Shown: positions 1-10,423, counted from the first letter of the stretch. The stretch: 64,000 bases of DNA from Negadavirga shengliensis (GCF_042652345.1 NZ_JBHSJJ010000016.1:62001-126000), one strand, 5' to 3'. Numbers and translations: made by a program. Notes: generated by a model not told the origin, from the letters alone.

Positions 1-59
1 CTCTTTTTGAAAAAAACATGGGGAATTGTGGTAATTCATAGCAGATAGGTTTTCAGGCA

Positions 60-1004
60 TTACCAGGTTCTGTTTTTAAGTATTTCCTGGATTTGTTCCC
101 TGGGCACCGGTAATTCATCAATGTGGTCGTTGAGCCATTGGGAAAAATCCTTTTCGATCTCATCTGACCAGCGTGTGTCGATTTGGCCGGCTGTATACAC
201 CCCTTCCCTTAGCCGTTGATGACCAAACATATCTCTGAGCCTTACGATTTCTGAAGTAATCACGACTTGTTCTGCCAAATGGGGCGGAATAAAAGATACT
301 GCCCCGTCTCTGCCTAAAACCACATCACCGGCCATAACGGTTACCTGGCGAATCTTTGTCGGCTTGTTGATGCCGATCAGCATGGTATTGAGATCACCCT
401 GTTGATTATGATGGGACGGATGGTAACTGGTGTAAAATGAAGTAAACCCGCCGATTTCTTTTAATCCCACGATATCCCGCAATGCCCCGTCGTACACGAT
501 CCCGTTTCCGGATCTTGCGTAGATCGCATTTCCCACGTTATCGCCGATGGTCGGTCCTCCCAAGTGAGCCCCAAACTGGTCAGCGACGTACACATCCCCG
601 GGGACCAGTACATCTACAGGCCATGAATTCTGCCCACGTTTTCCTTCCGCTTTGCCTCTTTTGTCTATGGCATCGTGTATATCCGGCCGGCCGGGCATGA
701 ATGTGGCGGTTACCGCCCGTCCCACCAAAACACTGTCCGGATTAATGGTCATCCAGCCCTCGGCATATTGATATTTATAGCCGGCATTTCTCATGACGGC
801 CCATGCCTCCTCGTGCGTCACCTCCTTCATTCTTATCAGTATGTCATCCGGAACTTTGGGTCTGCCATCTTCATACCGCTCCCCTTTCCATTCCGGCGTC
901 AAAAAAAGCATTTCTTCCTTAGAAATTTGCTGCCCTTTTATATCCGTTAAAAGAGCACACAAACAAACCGCAAACAGTAATTTTCCTAATAATCTGTCTT
1001 TCAT
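60..1004 (-). CDS. Secreted RraA-like family protein
   Basis: This 314-residue protein has a hydrophobic N-terminal segment (about residues 8-22) that looks like a signal peptide. An RraA/HMG-aldolase-like fold follows. The family signature is visible as GDNVGNAIYARSG near residues 154-166 and DGALRD at 172-177, which in relatives binds a divalent metal and an alpha-keto acid. Classical RraA is a cytosolic inhibitor of RNase E, and many homologues are aldolases or decarboxylases. Export argues here for an extracytoplasmic enzyme rather than an RNase regulator. It lies downstream of the SusC/SusD genes on the same strand, about 100 bases after SusD, so it may act on the compound that pair imports. 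The substrate cannot be told from sequence. Confidence 0.85.
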   Translation of the reverse strand: MKDRLLGKLLFAVCLCALLTDIKGQQISKEEMLFLTPEWKGERYEDGRPKVPDDILIRMKEVTHEEAWAVMRNAGYKYQYAEGWMTINPDSVLVGRAVTATFMPGRPDIHDAIDKRGKAEGKRGQNSWPVDVLVPGDVYVADQFGAHLGGPTIGDNVGNAIYARSGNGIVYDGALRDIVGLKEIGGFTSFYTSYHPSHHNQQGDLNTMLIGINKPTKIRQVTVMAGDVVLGRDGAVSFIPPHLAEQVVITSEIVRLRDMFGHQRLREGVYTAGQIDTRWSDEIEKDFSQWLNDHIDELPVPREQIQEILKNRTW

Positions 1005-1101
1005 TATTAACTGTATTTTAACATTGATTGGGAATTATTTTAAGATAACTGAAAGGCGGGTGCAGATGCCGCACCCACCCCCGTTATCCACTTGAAATTT
1101 A

Positions 1102-2658
1102 TTACTCGGCTACGTCCCACCAAACCCGGGTATCCAGGTCGTCAGGTCCTTGCCTGCTAAGGGCAGCCTGGATATTTTCATTGTTTACGGCGAACTCCGT
1201 ATCTGGATAAGAAATTCTTCTGATGAAATCTCCGCTTATATCCTTCCCCGGATAAGGGTTCGGCGCCAAAGCGGGATAACCGGTTCTTCTGAAATTGGCA
1301 AAAGCTTCATAGCCATTCAAAAAGGAGGCCACCCAATATTGCTCACCTAGTTGTTCCATGGCATTTTCCGTATCCAATGGGTTATTTTGGATATAAGTAT
1401 CAATGGCAGCAGTTGAAATGGCTGTATTTGAGCCATAGTCGGCGTACTGCTCCATATTCGCTCTGATGCCCTGCGCGTACAATGCCGCCGCATCACCATT
1501 GGTCCATCCTCTCAACACCGCTTCCGCCAACAAGAAAGATGTCTGTGCAAAGGTCACATGGAATATAGGAGCATCCCGGGCTACCATTCTGGTTCTGTCC
1601 ACCTGCGAAAACTCATAGAAGCTCCTTAAACCTCTTTGGGCTACCACACCGCCTATTGTTTGGTTATCATAGCCCATGGGCATTCCCATCTGATCTGCCG
1701 GATTCCTGGACAGGGTTACCCCCGAAGGAGGATTTCCGGCCAAGGCACTGTTTTGATCAGGCCCGCTGCCGGCTCCGATGAACCTCACAGCGATGGATGC
1801 CAGTCTGGGGTCTTCCCTCTCGCTCAAAAACTTTTCGAAGGGCTCTGCCAAATAATAGTTGTTGGCTTCAGTAGCGTTGAGGGTGTTCCCTATTTCGTTG
1901 GCATAATTAAAATCATGCTGAATTTTTAAATTATCCTCGTTAGAAGTCATCACCCCGCCGGCTATCGCTTTTTCTGCCCAATCCCTGGCTCTTGTAGGGT
2001 TAACCTTGGTATGCCTCATGGCCGCCCGTAGCATAAGGGAATATCCAAGCTTCTTCCATTTGTCTATGTCGCCGCCATAAAAGATGTCTCCGTTTTCTAC
2101 CCTCCTGCCTGCATTTAGAGCTGCCGTGGCTTGTTCCAACTCATTGAGTACATCCAGATAAATATCTTCCTGTCGGTCATAAGCAGGATCAATTTTCCCC
2201 TCAATAAAACCTAATCCTGCTTCAGAATAAGGTATATCACCAAAGGTATCGGTAAGGATCATAGTAGCCAGACTATGGAGAATCCGGGCCATGTTATATA
2301 GATTGGAACGGTCCTCATCATCTGCCGTCATCCTCTTAACGTCCGTAGTATGTTTTAACACGTTCCGGTAATACTTTTCCCAAGTTCCAACGGCCCAGGG
2401 CCTGTTGATCTGGTTGAAGTTACCGCCGGCCAATACACCTCCGTTGGGAGAAACGATCTGTTGAACAATGGCTATCTCGTAGGTAAGGGAAGTACTTGAA
2501 GGGGTGGAGTACAATACGGACCTGTTCATCAGGTATATCGGATCCAAATCTGTGGGCTGAACCGGGTTGACATTCATTTCATCAAACCCGTTGTCACAGC
2601 TTGTCATGGGGACAAGCAGGACCAGGCTCAAGCATATATATTGAATTATCCTTTTCAT
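1102..2658 (-). CDS. SusD/RagB-family nutrient-binding outer-membrane lipoprotein
   Basis: This is the surface lipoprotein that caps a SusC-type channel and captures substrate. From the chosen start (MKRIIQYICL) the protein has about 518 residues. A lipobox ends at Cys21 (VPMTSC) and is followed by an acidic DNGFDEMN stretch typical of lipoprotein export signals in this phylum. The body resembles the SusD-like_2 branch: an early NVNPVQPTDLDP motif, helical TPR-like segments and a conserved GDIPYSEA stretch. An upstream in-frame start at 2703 would add 15 residues and abut the SusC stop codon, but the shorter form gives a cleaner signal peptide. It is co-transcribed with the SusC gene upstream. 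The substrate is unknown. Confidence 0.92.
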   Translation of the reverse strand: MKRIIQYICLSLVLLVPMTSCDNGFDEMNVNPVQPTDLDPIYLMNRSVLYSTPSSTSLTYEIAIVQQIVSPNGGVLAGGNFNQINRPWAVGTWEKYYRNVLKHTTDVKRMTADDEDRSNLYNMARILHSLATMILTDTFGDIPYSEAGLGFIEGKIDPAYDRQEDIYLDVLNELEQATAALNAGRRVENGDIFYGGDIDKWKKLGYSLMLRAAMRHTKVNPTRARDWAEKAIAGGVMTSNEDNLKIQHDFNYANEIGNTLNATEANNYYLAEPFEKFLSEREDPRLASIAVRFIGAGSGPDQNSALAGNPPSGVTLSRNPADQMGMPMGYDNQTIGGVVAQRGLRSFYEFSQVDRTRMVARDAPIFHVTFAQTSFLLAEAVLRGWTNGDAAALYAQGIRANMEQYADYGSNTAISTAAIDTYIQNNPLDTENAMEQLGEQYWVASFLNGYEAFANFRRTGYPALAPNPYPGKDISGDFIRRISYPDTEFAVNNENIQAALSRQGPDDLDTRVWWDVAE

Positions 2659-2705
2659 AAGATGGGGGGTTTTGAGGGCGATTTTTTTTGTTGACTTTTT
2701 CATGA

Positions 2706-5700
2706 CTAGAATCTGAAATTCAGGTTAAAACCAATGCTCCTCGTAATGGGCAGACCATGTGCTTCCAATCCCATCAAGTTGTCGGAAGTAAAACCAAACT
2801 GCTCGGGATGGATATTGGGTACCCATTTTTTGAGTACCAGGACATTATTGCCGACCACATTTAACCTCAGGCCTTTGATAAAGAGGTTTTCAGGCAGGTG
2901 GTTGGTAAAATCATAGCCAACGGTCACCTGCCGCAGGTTCCAGAAACCGGCGTTGTAGATAAACTCTTCCACCATATTGGCCGATCTTACGGTTTCATAG
3001 AAAGTCTGGGTTTCGGAAGGAACATCGTTGGGTGCATAAACCCTATTGATCACCTGCCCTTCGTCATTCCTTTCTTCACTTACGATTTTCACACCTTCTC
3101 CTATAACCACACCTTCTTCCCTGCCTACCAGGGTTCCCTTATGCAAGCCATGTCTCCAGGCATTGAAATTGGTGCCCGACAGCATTTTATGGCCCAGTTT
3201 AAAATCAATCAGGGCGGAAAGACTAAAAGCCTTGTAATGGAAGGTATTCATAAAACCCCCTACCCATACAGGAATGGCCGACCCAAAGGGAATCTGAAGC
3301 GGCGTTCTCAATGGCCGGCCGTTATTGGCATCAAAGACCTTGTTGCCCTGGGGATCCCTCAGGTAACCGAAGCCATATATCTGGCCCATCGGCATGCCCA
3401 CTACCTGCCGCAGTTCCCCACCGAATATTGCGGCTCCGACGGTTATCACACTGTCTCCTTCGGTCAAACCCAGTTTTAAGGTTTCGGTATGGTTATAGGC
3501 GGCATTGATACTGGTTTCCCACATGAAATCGGCGGTTTGGACCGGAACGGCAGTCAGCAGCATTTCCACGCCTTTGTTTCTGCTTTCACCTACATTGATC
3601 AATTGATTGGTATATCCTGAGGCATCCGACACCTGCGCACCAAGTATCTGGTCAGAGGTAAGTTTGTTGTAATAAGTCAAATCCAATCCAATGCGGTTGT
3701 CAAGAAACTTCAATTCCAATCCGGTTTCCCATTCTGCCACCCTCATGGGCCTCAAATTGGCATTGGGAACCGTAGCTGTATTGATGACACCGACTGGCTG
3801 CATTTGTCCCGCAGGGTTGGGAAACTGGTTGTTTTCAACACGGTAAAAAAGGTTATCCGCATAAGGGCTTACATCTGTATCACTGCCCACTTCAGCATAG
3901 CCTGCCCGGATTTTACCAAAGGAAATCCATTCAGGAAAGTTTTCCCAAGGTTGGGAAAAAACAAAGCTACCCGTGACCGCGGGGTAGAGAATACTGCGGT
4001 TTTGAGGCGCCAATGTGGAAAACCAATCGTTTCTGACCGTTCCATTGAGGAAAAGGTAATCTCTATAAGAGAGCTCCATCATCCCATAAAGTGAGTTTAC
4101 CTGACGCTCGGATATTTCATAAATGGGATCCTTGATCCTGCCATTCATCACCGTATACAGATCCCTGACGATAAAGTCATTCACCAATACATTGTTTCGG
4201 TCCATTCTTCTGTACATCTGGTTTCCGCCCAAGGTAAGATTGACGCCTACATCCCCAAATTTCTGATTGGCACCTATGAGGAAGTCGGCATTTACCTCCC
4301 TGAATCTCCTATTATCCTGCACATACTCACCATTTACAAATCCTTCAGGGGCATTGGGAAGAGAAGCCGTACCAGTCGGGAAGTTGTATTCCTGATCCCT
4401 GGCGTAAAAATCCTGTCCTACTCTCCCTTGTACAAACAACCAGTCCGTGACATTGTATCTGGCTGTGATGTTTCCAAATACCCTGTCTCTTCTGACGTTG
4501 TCGAAACGTTCATAGGTGGCCCAATAGGGGTTGGTCCTGTTTCTAAAACGGGAAAACACAAACTCATCACCATTGGCATCGGCCATTTTTTCACGCATTA
4601 ACCACAAGGGCATGGAGTTGGCCAAAGTGTTCAATGTCGTGGGCGTACTCATGTCCTGCTCGGCGATTTGAGGCGGGTTTTTGATGTTTTCCAATGAATA
4701 GTTTACGTTGCCTGAAACCACGAGCTTTTTGGCGATTTCCTGCGTAAAGCCCAGATTGATTGTCTTCCTGTCATAATCTGAATTGGGGACAATGCTTTTA
4801 TTATCCAGGTTGGATACGGACAGGCTAAACCCACCAAACTCTCCTCCTGACGACACGGTGACAGTATTGGTGAAGGTGTGGCCTGTGTTGTAAAAAGTTT
4901 TGACGTGGCTGGGCTGAGGTACATAGGGGATCTCAACCCCATCGAACAATACCTGGGTCATGCCAGGCTGGAACCTTTCACCGAAGCTCCATACCCCCGA
5001 GGTAGGATTGGCAGAAGTGGGTCTGATACCGTTTTCCCCTTGTCCGTATTCATACTGCCAGTCGGTAAAATCCATGGGCGTATCTGTGGTAAAATTTGAG
5101 TTAAATTCAACGCCTATACCTGTGCCCTTTGCTCTTTGCTTGGTGGTGATCATGATGACACCGTCCTTGGCCCTTGCGCCGTATAATGCGGATGCAGCAG
5201 CTCCCCTCAATACCGTCATGGATTCTATATCATCGGGATTGATACTGGTCAATCCGTCACCGCCATCGGATACCCGGGTCCTTCCCCTATCGGTGTTGGC
5301 GGCATCGGAACCTCTGTTACCCGGATTTGCACCGAAATTGGTATTGTCTACCGGTACGCCGTTGATGACAATCAGGGGTTGGTTTTGCCCTCCAAAAGAG
5401 GACTGCCCCCTGATTCTTATTTTGCTGGTTCCTGCAGGGCCTGTACCCAAGCTGCTGATATTTACCCCTGCGACCTTCCCTTGCAGGGCATTCATAAAGT
5501 TTGGGGTACGGTTGATGGTCATTTCCTCAGAGGCCACACTTGAAGTAGCATATCCCAAGCTCTTGGCTTCCCTTTCGATACCCAGCGCAGTCACCACCAC
5601 TTCTTCCAAAGCAGCAATGTCTTCGGCCATGGTAATATTGATCACGGTACGGGACCCTACCTGTATTCTTTGGGTGGCATAGCCAATATAGGAAATCACC

Positions 5701-6245
5701 AATGTGGCGTCTTCGGGAACCACAAGGGCGTAATTGCCGTCTATGTCCGTAATGGTTCCCACCGTGGTCCCGGCTACTGACACCGCAACACCAGGTATAG
5801 GCTCCCCATCCTGTGTGGTCACTTTACCGCTGACTTCTATATCAGCCTCATCCACCGTTATTTCAACCGCGCCATCCGACGGGCTGCTTGATAATGCCCT
5901 CACACTGATGGAATTATTGACCTGTTTGAAGTGCAGGTTTTTAAGTATGGCGAGCTCTTTCAGGATTTCCGCTACGCTTCCCCTGCTGATGGATAATTGT
6001 ACCGGTTCATCATCCAAGAGATTTTTGTCGGTATAAAAAAAACTATAGTCGGTCTTCTCCTCTATTGCAACTAAAATATCTTTTAGTTTGCCTTCTTTGA
6101 TACCTAATTTGATCACTACCTCCTCTATGCTTTTGACCGTCTCAAAAGCCTGGGCAGAGATCGTGCCCATCATCATCCAAATGATACATAAACCGAGGCC
6201 CCGGTTTAGCAGCATTTTTGTAAATAGAAATAAAATGTGTTTCAT
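2706..6245 (-). CDS. SusC/RagA-family TonB-linked outer-membrane protein with STN domain
   Basis: This TonB-dependent channel (about 1179 residues from the start MKHILFLFTK) imports substrate with the neighbouring SusD protein. Visible in order: a signal peptide; an STN (secretin/TonB N-terminal) domain with KLKDILVAIEEKTDYSFFY; a carboxypeptidase-regulatory-like domain (VSGKVTTQDGEPIPGVAV); the TonB-box region EEVVVTALG; a plug; and a long beta-barrel ending in the aromatic LNFRF typical of barrel insertion. The STN domain usually marks transducers that signal to a FecR anti-sigma factor. FecR and ECF sigma genes lie directly upstream, so the transporter probably regulates its own expression. 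An in-frame start 99 bases earlier (6344) exists but would place a non-signal segment in front. Confidence 0.95.
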   Translation of the reverse strand: MKHILFLFTKMLLNRGLGLCIIWMMMGTISAQAFETVKSIEEVVIKLGIKEGKLKDILVAIEEKTDYSFFYTDKNLLDDEPVQLSISRGSVAEILKELAILKNLHFKQVNNSISVRALSSSPSDGAVEITVDEADIEVSGKVTTQDGEPIPGVAVSVAGTTVGTITDIDGNYALVVPEDATLVISYIGYATQRIQVGSRTVINITMAEDIAALEEVVVTALGIEREAKSLGYATSSVASEEMTINRTPNFMNALQGKVAGVNISSLGTGPAGTSKIRIRGQSSFGGQNQPLIVINGVPVDNTNFGANPGNRGSDAANTDRGRTRVSDGGDGLTSINPDDIESMTVLRGAAASALYGARAKDGVIMITTKQRAKGTGIGVEFNSNFTTDTPMDFTDWQYEYGQGENGIRPTSANPTSGVWSFGERFQPGMTQVLFDGVEIPYVPQPSHVKTFYNTGHTFTNTVTVSSGGEFGGFSLSVSNLDNKSIVPNSDYDRKTINLGFTQEIAKKLVVSGNVNYSLENIKNPPQIAEQDMSTPTTLNTLANSMPLWLMREKMADANGDEFVFSRFRNRTNPYWATYERFDNVRRDRVFGNITARYNVTDWLFVQGRVGQDFYARDQEYNFPTGTASLPNAPEGFVNGEYVQDNRRFREVNADFLIGANQKFGDVGVNLTLGGNQMYRRMDRNNVLVNDFIVRDLYTVMNGRIKDPIYEISERQVNSLYGMMELSYRDYLFLNGTVRNDWFSTLAPQNRSILYPAVTGSFVFSQPWENFPEWISFGKIRAGYAEVGSDTDVSPYADNLFYRVENNQFPNPAGQMQPVGVINTATVPNANLRPMRVAEWETGLELKFLDNRIGLDLTYYNKLTSDQILGAQVSDASGYTNQLINVGESRNKGVEMLLTAVPVQTADFMWETSINAAYNHTETLKLGLTEGDSVITVGAAIFGGELRQVVGMPMGQIYGFGYLRDPQGNKVFDANNGRPLRTPLQIPFGSAIPVWVGGFMNTFHYKAFSLSALIDFKLGHKMLSGTNFNAWRHGLHKGTLVGREEGVVIGEGVKIVSEERNDEGQVINRVYAPNDVPSETQTFYETVRSANMVEEFIYNAGFWNLRQVTVGYDFTNHLPENLFIKGLRLNVVGNNVLVLKKWVPNIHPEQFGFTSDNLMGLEAHGLPITRSIGFNLNFRF

Positions 6246-6344
6246 GTTTTTGGGTGTTAATTGAGTGAAATTAGATAGGTTATTGCTGTCTCCGCCCATT
6301 TTATGGCACAGCTTGTTCTGTAATCCGTGGTAAGTAATTTTCAA

Positions 6345-7376
6345 TCATTCGATCTTTGTTTTAACATTAATAATGACATTTCTCCCATCGATACTATAAC
6401 TGAAGCCTACCGAATGGCCCAGCACCTTTAAAACATTACTCAGAAATTCGTTCTTTTTAAATGTACCGGAACACCTATCATCGGGAATAGGCCCCCTTAC
6501 TTCTATTTCCACGCCATACCATTTTTCCAAAATACCTATAAGGTCCTCAAACTGAATTTTTTCAAGATACAGGATACCGTCTTTCCACCACGATATCTTT
6601 TCGGGATCGATGGTATGTTTGGTAATGGCCGGAAGCCGGGTTGAAAAATAGGCTCCTTCCCCGGGTTGCAGTTGGATGTCCTGTCGGGTCACGCTGTCAG
6701 TCACGGAGATCAACCCGCTGGCGAGGCCTACATTTACTTTGTTATTGTCATAGGCATTGATATTGAATGAAGTGCCTAAGGCTGTGGTAAGAATTCTGCC
6801 GGTTTGCACACTGAAAGGGTGCAAGCTGTCCTTGGCCACCTCAAAAAATGCTTCGCCTTCCAACCATACCTTCCTGAATGAGGTAAAATCGTTCCTGTAC
6901 CTCACCTGGCTGCCGGCATTCAGGTAAATTACGGAACTATCAGGCAACAGTATCTTGGATTTTCTTCCATTGGGATTCGATTTAGTGACCCAATTAAAGG
7001 CCGGCTCTTCTTCCAAAAGGGGCGGGTTTGAGGATCCTTGGTTAAAAATGACCTTCCCATATTGCCAGGAAAATATTATCAAAAAAATGGCCGCGACCCA
7101 TCGTAGTGTCCGGGGGTAAGTTTTGGCGGGATAATCAAGAACTTTAGTCTTTCTTTTTTTTTCGGCCTTTTTGTCTACTATTCTTTTAAATACTTCCGAA
7201 CCGTCCCATTTAAATGAGTCCTCTTTTCCGGATTCCTCATTCCAGCTGTTCCGGAGGTATTCTTCAAAAAGCTTTTCGGTATCCTCTTCATTAAGTTCCC
7301 TTAAAAGGTCCAATACCTCTTCTTTTGAGAGTCGCCCTTCATGAAAGGATTTCCATTTTTCTCTAAAAATGTTCAT
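6345..7376 (-). CDS. FecR-family anti-sigma factor
   Basis: This inner-membrane protein holds the partner ECF sigma factor and receives a signal from the STN domain of the TonB-dependent transporter. From the start MNIFREKWKS it has about 343 residues. A cytoplasmic acidic N-terminal part (about residues 1-85) precedes one membrane segment (WVAAIFLIIFSWQYG, about residues 93-107). A periplasmic FecR domain follows (QVRYRNDFTSFRKVWLEGEA) with its FSVQTGRILTTALGTSF motif, and the C-terminal region resembles DUF4974. It lies between the sigma factor gene and the SusC gene on the same strand, the standard order of these regulatory cassettes. Confidence 0.93.
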   Translation of the reverse strand: MNIFREKWKSFHEGRLSKEEVLDLLRELNEEDTEKLFEEYLRNSWNEESGKEDSFKWDGSEVFKRIVDKKAEKKRKTKVLDYPAKTYPRTLRWVAAIFLIIFSWQYGKVIFNQGSSNPPLLEEEPAFNWVTKSNPNGRKSKILLPDSSVIYLNAGSQVRYRNDFTSFRKVWLEGEAFFEVAKDSLHPFSVQTGRILTTALGTSFNINAYDNNKVNVGLASGLISVTDSVTRQDIQLQPGEGAYFSTRLPAITKHTIDPEKISWWKDGILYLEKIQFEDLIGILEKWYGVEIEVRGPIPDDRCSGTFKKNEFLSNVLKVLGHSVGFSYSIDGRNVIINVKTKIE

Positions 7377-7492
7377 GGTTATTTGGGTATGATACACTAT
7401 ATATCCCCAACTTTACCTATTTACTTACCTGAACCATCAAAATTTTTCAAAAAAATTATCTTATCACTTTGTAGGTCAATAATTAAAAGAAC

Positions 7493-8095
7493 TCAGCTCG
7501 CTAAATAAATCATTACCAAAATCACCAAGTCCGAAGGAATGGCTTCGTTGAGCAGGAATTTTTGTTTAAGTGATTTGGTGGCCTTGTAAATCTGGTTTTC
7601 AACTGTTCTTTTTGAAATGCATAGCTTAGAGGCTATTTCATCTGAAGATAGCTGCTGGATATACTTTAAATTGAAAACCTCCTGCTGACCTTTAGGCAGG
7701 GAAGAAATGGCCCTTTCTGAGAAGAATTTCAAATCTTTGTAATGGAGTTCTTCTTCGGAATTGTTACAGGTTCGCTGACCATATACCACGGCGTATTTTT
7801 GATAGGCAACCTGAAGCGCGTGCTTCTTGGCTTTTTTAAACGCCAGCGAGCGCATGATGGTAAGAAGGTAAGCATTGAATGAAAGGGTGTTGTCCAGATT
7901 TGCCCTTCCGTTCCATATTTTCAGAAACACTTCCTGCACGATTTCTTCAGCGTCTTCATGTGTCAGGGACATTTTTCTGCAAGTCGCATATACTTTGGGT
8001 CCAAAAATACCAAACAAGAGACTGAACGCGTGTTCATCCCCGTTTTTCAAGGCCAAAACCAAGGCAGGAATATCAGAACAGTTTGTTTTTATCAT
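7493..8095 (-). CDS. RNA polymerase ECF sigma-70 factor
   Basis: This is an ECF sigma factor of the Bacteroidota family that pairs with FecR. The start MIKTNCSDIP gives about 200 residues; another start 24 bases upstream is possible. Region 2 is seen in FGPKVYATCRKMSLTHEDAEEIVQEVFLKIW (split here as FGPKVYATCRKM and DAEEIVQEVFLKIW). Region 4 is seen in LPKGQQEVFNLKY followed by the helix-turn-helix ISKRTVENQIYKA. It heads the minus-strand locus FecR-SusC-SusD-RraA and probably directs its transcription when the matching substrate is sensed. A hydrophobic C-terminal tail (DLVILVMIYLAS) is common in this subfamily. Confidence 0.93.
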   Translation of the reverse strand: MIKTNCSDIPALVLALKNGDEHAFSLLFGIFGPKVYATCRKMSLTHEDAEEIVQEVFLKIWNGRANLDNTLSFNAYLLTIMRSLAFKKAKKHALQVAYQKYAVVYGQRTCNNSEEELHYKDLKFFSERAISSLPKGQQEVFNLKYIQQLSSDEIASKLCISKRTVENQIYKATKSLKQKFLLNEAIPSDLVILVMIYLAS

Positions 8096-8119
8096 GTAAC
8101 CGAAACAAAATTTATACAT

Positions 8120-8439
8120 ACAATTAATGTATTTTTAACGATTATCACAATTAGTACACAGCATTTTTTTATTCTATAAAAGCATATATGGCGTTTTTCA
8201 TGATTTTTGAAAGTACCAGCGTCGGATTATTAAAATTTTACGTTTAGTTGATATGCTTTATAGAAGTTTTATTTGACCATTGTGGGGTATTGTTCTATTA
8301 AAGCCTATTAACCAGACCAAATCCCGATTTAAAGGAGGCTGGCTACCCATTTATGGTTTGGGGATTGAACCTTATATGGTTAATTTGCTGTTTAAAATCT
8401 AATCATTAACTCATGGACCTTTAATCCATGTAGAATCAT
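8120..8439. other. Divergent intergenic region between sigma factor and mnmA
   Basis: This AT-rich gap must hold the promoters for both the minus-strand sigma/FecR/SusCD locus and plus-strand mnmA. A short inverted repeat (CATGGA, 7-base loop, TCCATG) lies at 8412-8430 just before the mnmA start. No gene or convincing consensus promoter was recognised. Confidence 0.5.
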
Positions 8440-9651
8440 ATGCAAAAACAGAAAAGGGTCGTAGTAGGATTATCCGGAGGTGTAGACAGTTCAGTTGCCG
8501 CCTATTTGTTGAAAGAAGAAGGATACGAAGTCATCGGCATGTTCATGAAAAACTGGCACGATGAATCCGTTACCATTTCCAATGAATGCCCGTGGATGGA
8601 AGACAGTACTGACGCCATGTTGGTGGCGCAAAAGCTCGGCATTCCCTTCCAGGCCATAGACCTCAGTGAAGATTACAGAAAGAGGATTGTGGATTACATG
8701 TTTGCCGAATATCAAGCCGGAAGAACCCCTAATCCGGACATTCTATGCAACAGGGAAATCAAGTTTGACATTTTCCTCAAAGCCGCGATGAAACTTAAAG
8801 CAGACTACGTGGCCACAGGGCATTATTGCCAGAAATCTGAAATTCAAAAAAACGGACAGACGATTTACAGGTTAATGGCCGGAGCTGACGCCAATAAAGA
8901 CCAAAGTTATTTTTTGTGTCAACTGGACCAGGAACAGCTTTCGAAAGCCCTTTTCCCCATCGGACATCTGCAAAAATCCGAAGTAAGAAAAATCGCAAAG
9001 GAACAAAACCTGGTCACGGCGGACAAGAAAGACAGCCAAGGGCTTTGTTTTGTGGGGAAAGTAAGGCTTCCGGAATTCCTTCAGCAGCAATTGCAACCCA
9101 AAAAAGGTGACATAATGGTCATTCCTGAAGATCTGCCGGTATTTGCCAAGAAGAGAATCCCCGCCGGAATGGATCTGGAAGATTTGGATGCAGGTTTGTT
9201 GGATGACATTTGCCTGCCCGCCACCTATGGAAAACAGGATGGGAAAAAAATTGGGGAGCATCAGGGTGCACACTATTTTACCATAGGACAGAGAAAGGGG
9301 CTACAAGTGGGGGGAACAGGTAAACCTCTTTTCGTCATTGCCACGGATACACAAGAAAATATCATCTATACCGGCTTGGGGGAAGACCACCCGGGATTGC
9401 TGAGAAACGGCCTGTTCGTGGATAAAAGGGATATCCACTGGATCAGAAAGGATTTGGAGCTTCCTGTCGGTGCCACGGCAACCTACATGGCCAGGATCAG
9501 GTACCGGCAACCCCTTACCGCCGCGACTTTAATAATGAGAATGAATGGATTATACGTAATCTTTGACGAACCGCAGAGGGGGATAGCGTCAGGTCAATTT
9601 GTGGCGTGGTATAAGGATGGCGAGGCGATAGGCTCGGGAACCATATTCTGA
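8440..9651 (+). CDS. mnmA: tRNA-specific 2-thiouridylase MnmA
   Basis: MnmA adds sulfur to C2 of the wobble uridine of tRNA-Lys, tRNA-Glu and tRNA-Gln in the cytoplasm, using ATP and a persulfide relay. The protein has 403 residues, slightly longer than the usual 360-380. The PP-loop ATP-binding motif [14 protein letters not shown] is at residues 11-24. The two catalytic cysteines are Cys103 (ILCNREIKF) and Cys203 (GLCFVGKV). The signature FTIGQRKGL is also present. The gene begins a plus-strand run and is followed after 5 bases by another tRNA/RNA-modification gene, which suggests co-transcription. Confidence 0.97.
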   Translation: MQKQKRVVVGLSGGVDSSVAAYLLKEEGYEVIGMFMKNWHDESVTISNECPWMEDSTDAMLVAQKLGIPFQAIDLSEDYRKRIVDYMFAEYQAGRTPNPDILCNREIKFDIFLKAAMKLKADYVATGHYCQKSEIQKNGQTIYRLMAGADANKDQSYFLCQLDQEQLSKALFPIGHLQKSEVRKIAKEQNLVTADKKDSQGLCFVGKVRLPEFLQQQLQPKKGDIMVIPEDLPVFAKKRIPAGMDLEDLDAGLLDDICLPATYGKQDGKKIGEHQGAHYFTIGQRKGLQVGGTGKPLFVIATDTQENIIYTGLGEDHPGLLRNGLFVDKRDIHWIRKDLELPVGATATYMARIRYRQPLTAATLIMRMNGLYVIFDEPQRGIASGQFVAWYKDGEAIGSGTIF

Positions 9652-9656
9652 AAAAA

Positions 9657-10379
9657 ATGGTAACACTGCCGATCCTTTTTGAAGACGACCATTATATTGG
9701 CATTAACAAGCCCGCGGGCATCATGGTGCATAGAACGCCTCTGGAGAAGGATCCGGAGGCGCTGTTTGCCGTCCAATTGCTCCGGAATCAAATAGGCAAA
9801 AAAGTGTATCCGTTACACCGTCTGGACAGGCCTACCTCGGGTGTGTTGTTGTTTGCCAAATGTGCTGCTTCGGCGTCTGCTCTGCAGCCGAAATTTGCGG
9901 GAACCACTATAAAAAAATACTACCTTGCCGTCGTAAGGGGTTTTTTGGCCCAGGATCATGGCACCGTCGACCATCCGCTGGCCAAGGATCTGGAACATGA
10001 CCTTCAGCAGGCCAGAACAGAATATTGGAAACTCGGGCAAACAGAAATCCCATTTGCCTCCTCCAACCGCTACGGCTCAAGCCGGTATTCGCTGACAAAA
10101 ATATATCCCCACACCGGCAGAATGCACCAAATCAGAAGGCATTTTGCACATATCAGACACTATATCGTCGGGGATAAAACACATGGCGATAATAAACAGA
10201 ACAAATTTTTCAAAAAACATTTCGGAATAGGACATATGCTTTTGCATGCTGACAGTCTTGTTTTTGAACACCCCTACACACGGCAGACCGTTGAAGTGAA
10301 AGGTGAGGTTCCCTCCTACTTTAAAAGCATTTGCAGCGAATTAGGCTGGGCGTTACAAAATCAAGGCAACGGTATGTAG
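9657..10379 (+). CDS. truC: RluA-family pseudouridine synthase, TruC-like
   Basis: This 240-residue enzyme isomerises a uridine to pseudouridine in RNA. The catalytic motif HRLDRPTSGVLLFAK carries the essential aspartate. The protein lacks an N-terminal S4 domain and has the short single-domain architecture of TruC, which modifies U65 of tRNA. The conserved TGRMHQIRRHFAHI and GDKTHGDN blocks also fit TruC. The gene lies 5 bases after mnmA, so the two are probably one operon. The assignment to TruC rather than another RluA-type enzyme rests on length and motifs only. Confidence 0.88.
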   Translation: MVTLPILFEDDHYIGINKPAGIMVHRTPLEKDPEALFAVQLLRNQIGKKVYPLHRLDRPTSGVLLFAKCAASASALQPKFAGTTIKKYYLAVVRGFLAQDHGTVDHPLAKDLEHDLQQARTEYWKLGQTEIPFASSNRYGSSRYSLTKIYPHTGRMHQIRRHFAHIRHYIVGDKTHGDNKQNKFFKKHFGIGHMLLHADSLVFEHPYTRQTVEVKGEVPSYFKSICSELGWALQNQGNGM

Positions 10380-10423
10380 CTTTGCCGGGCGTAAAAGTTA
10401 TATTTGACTCAAATTGATCAACC

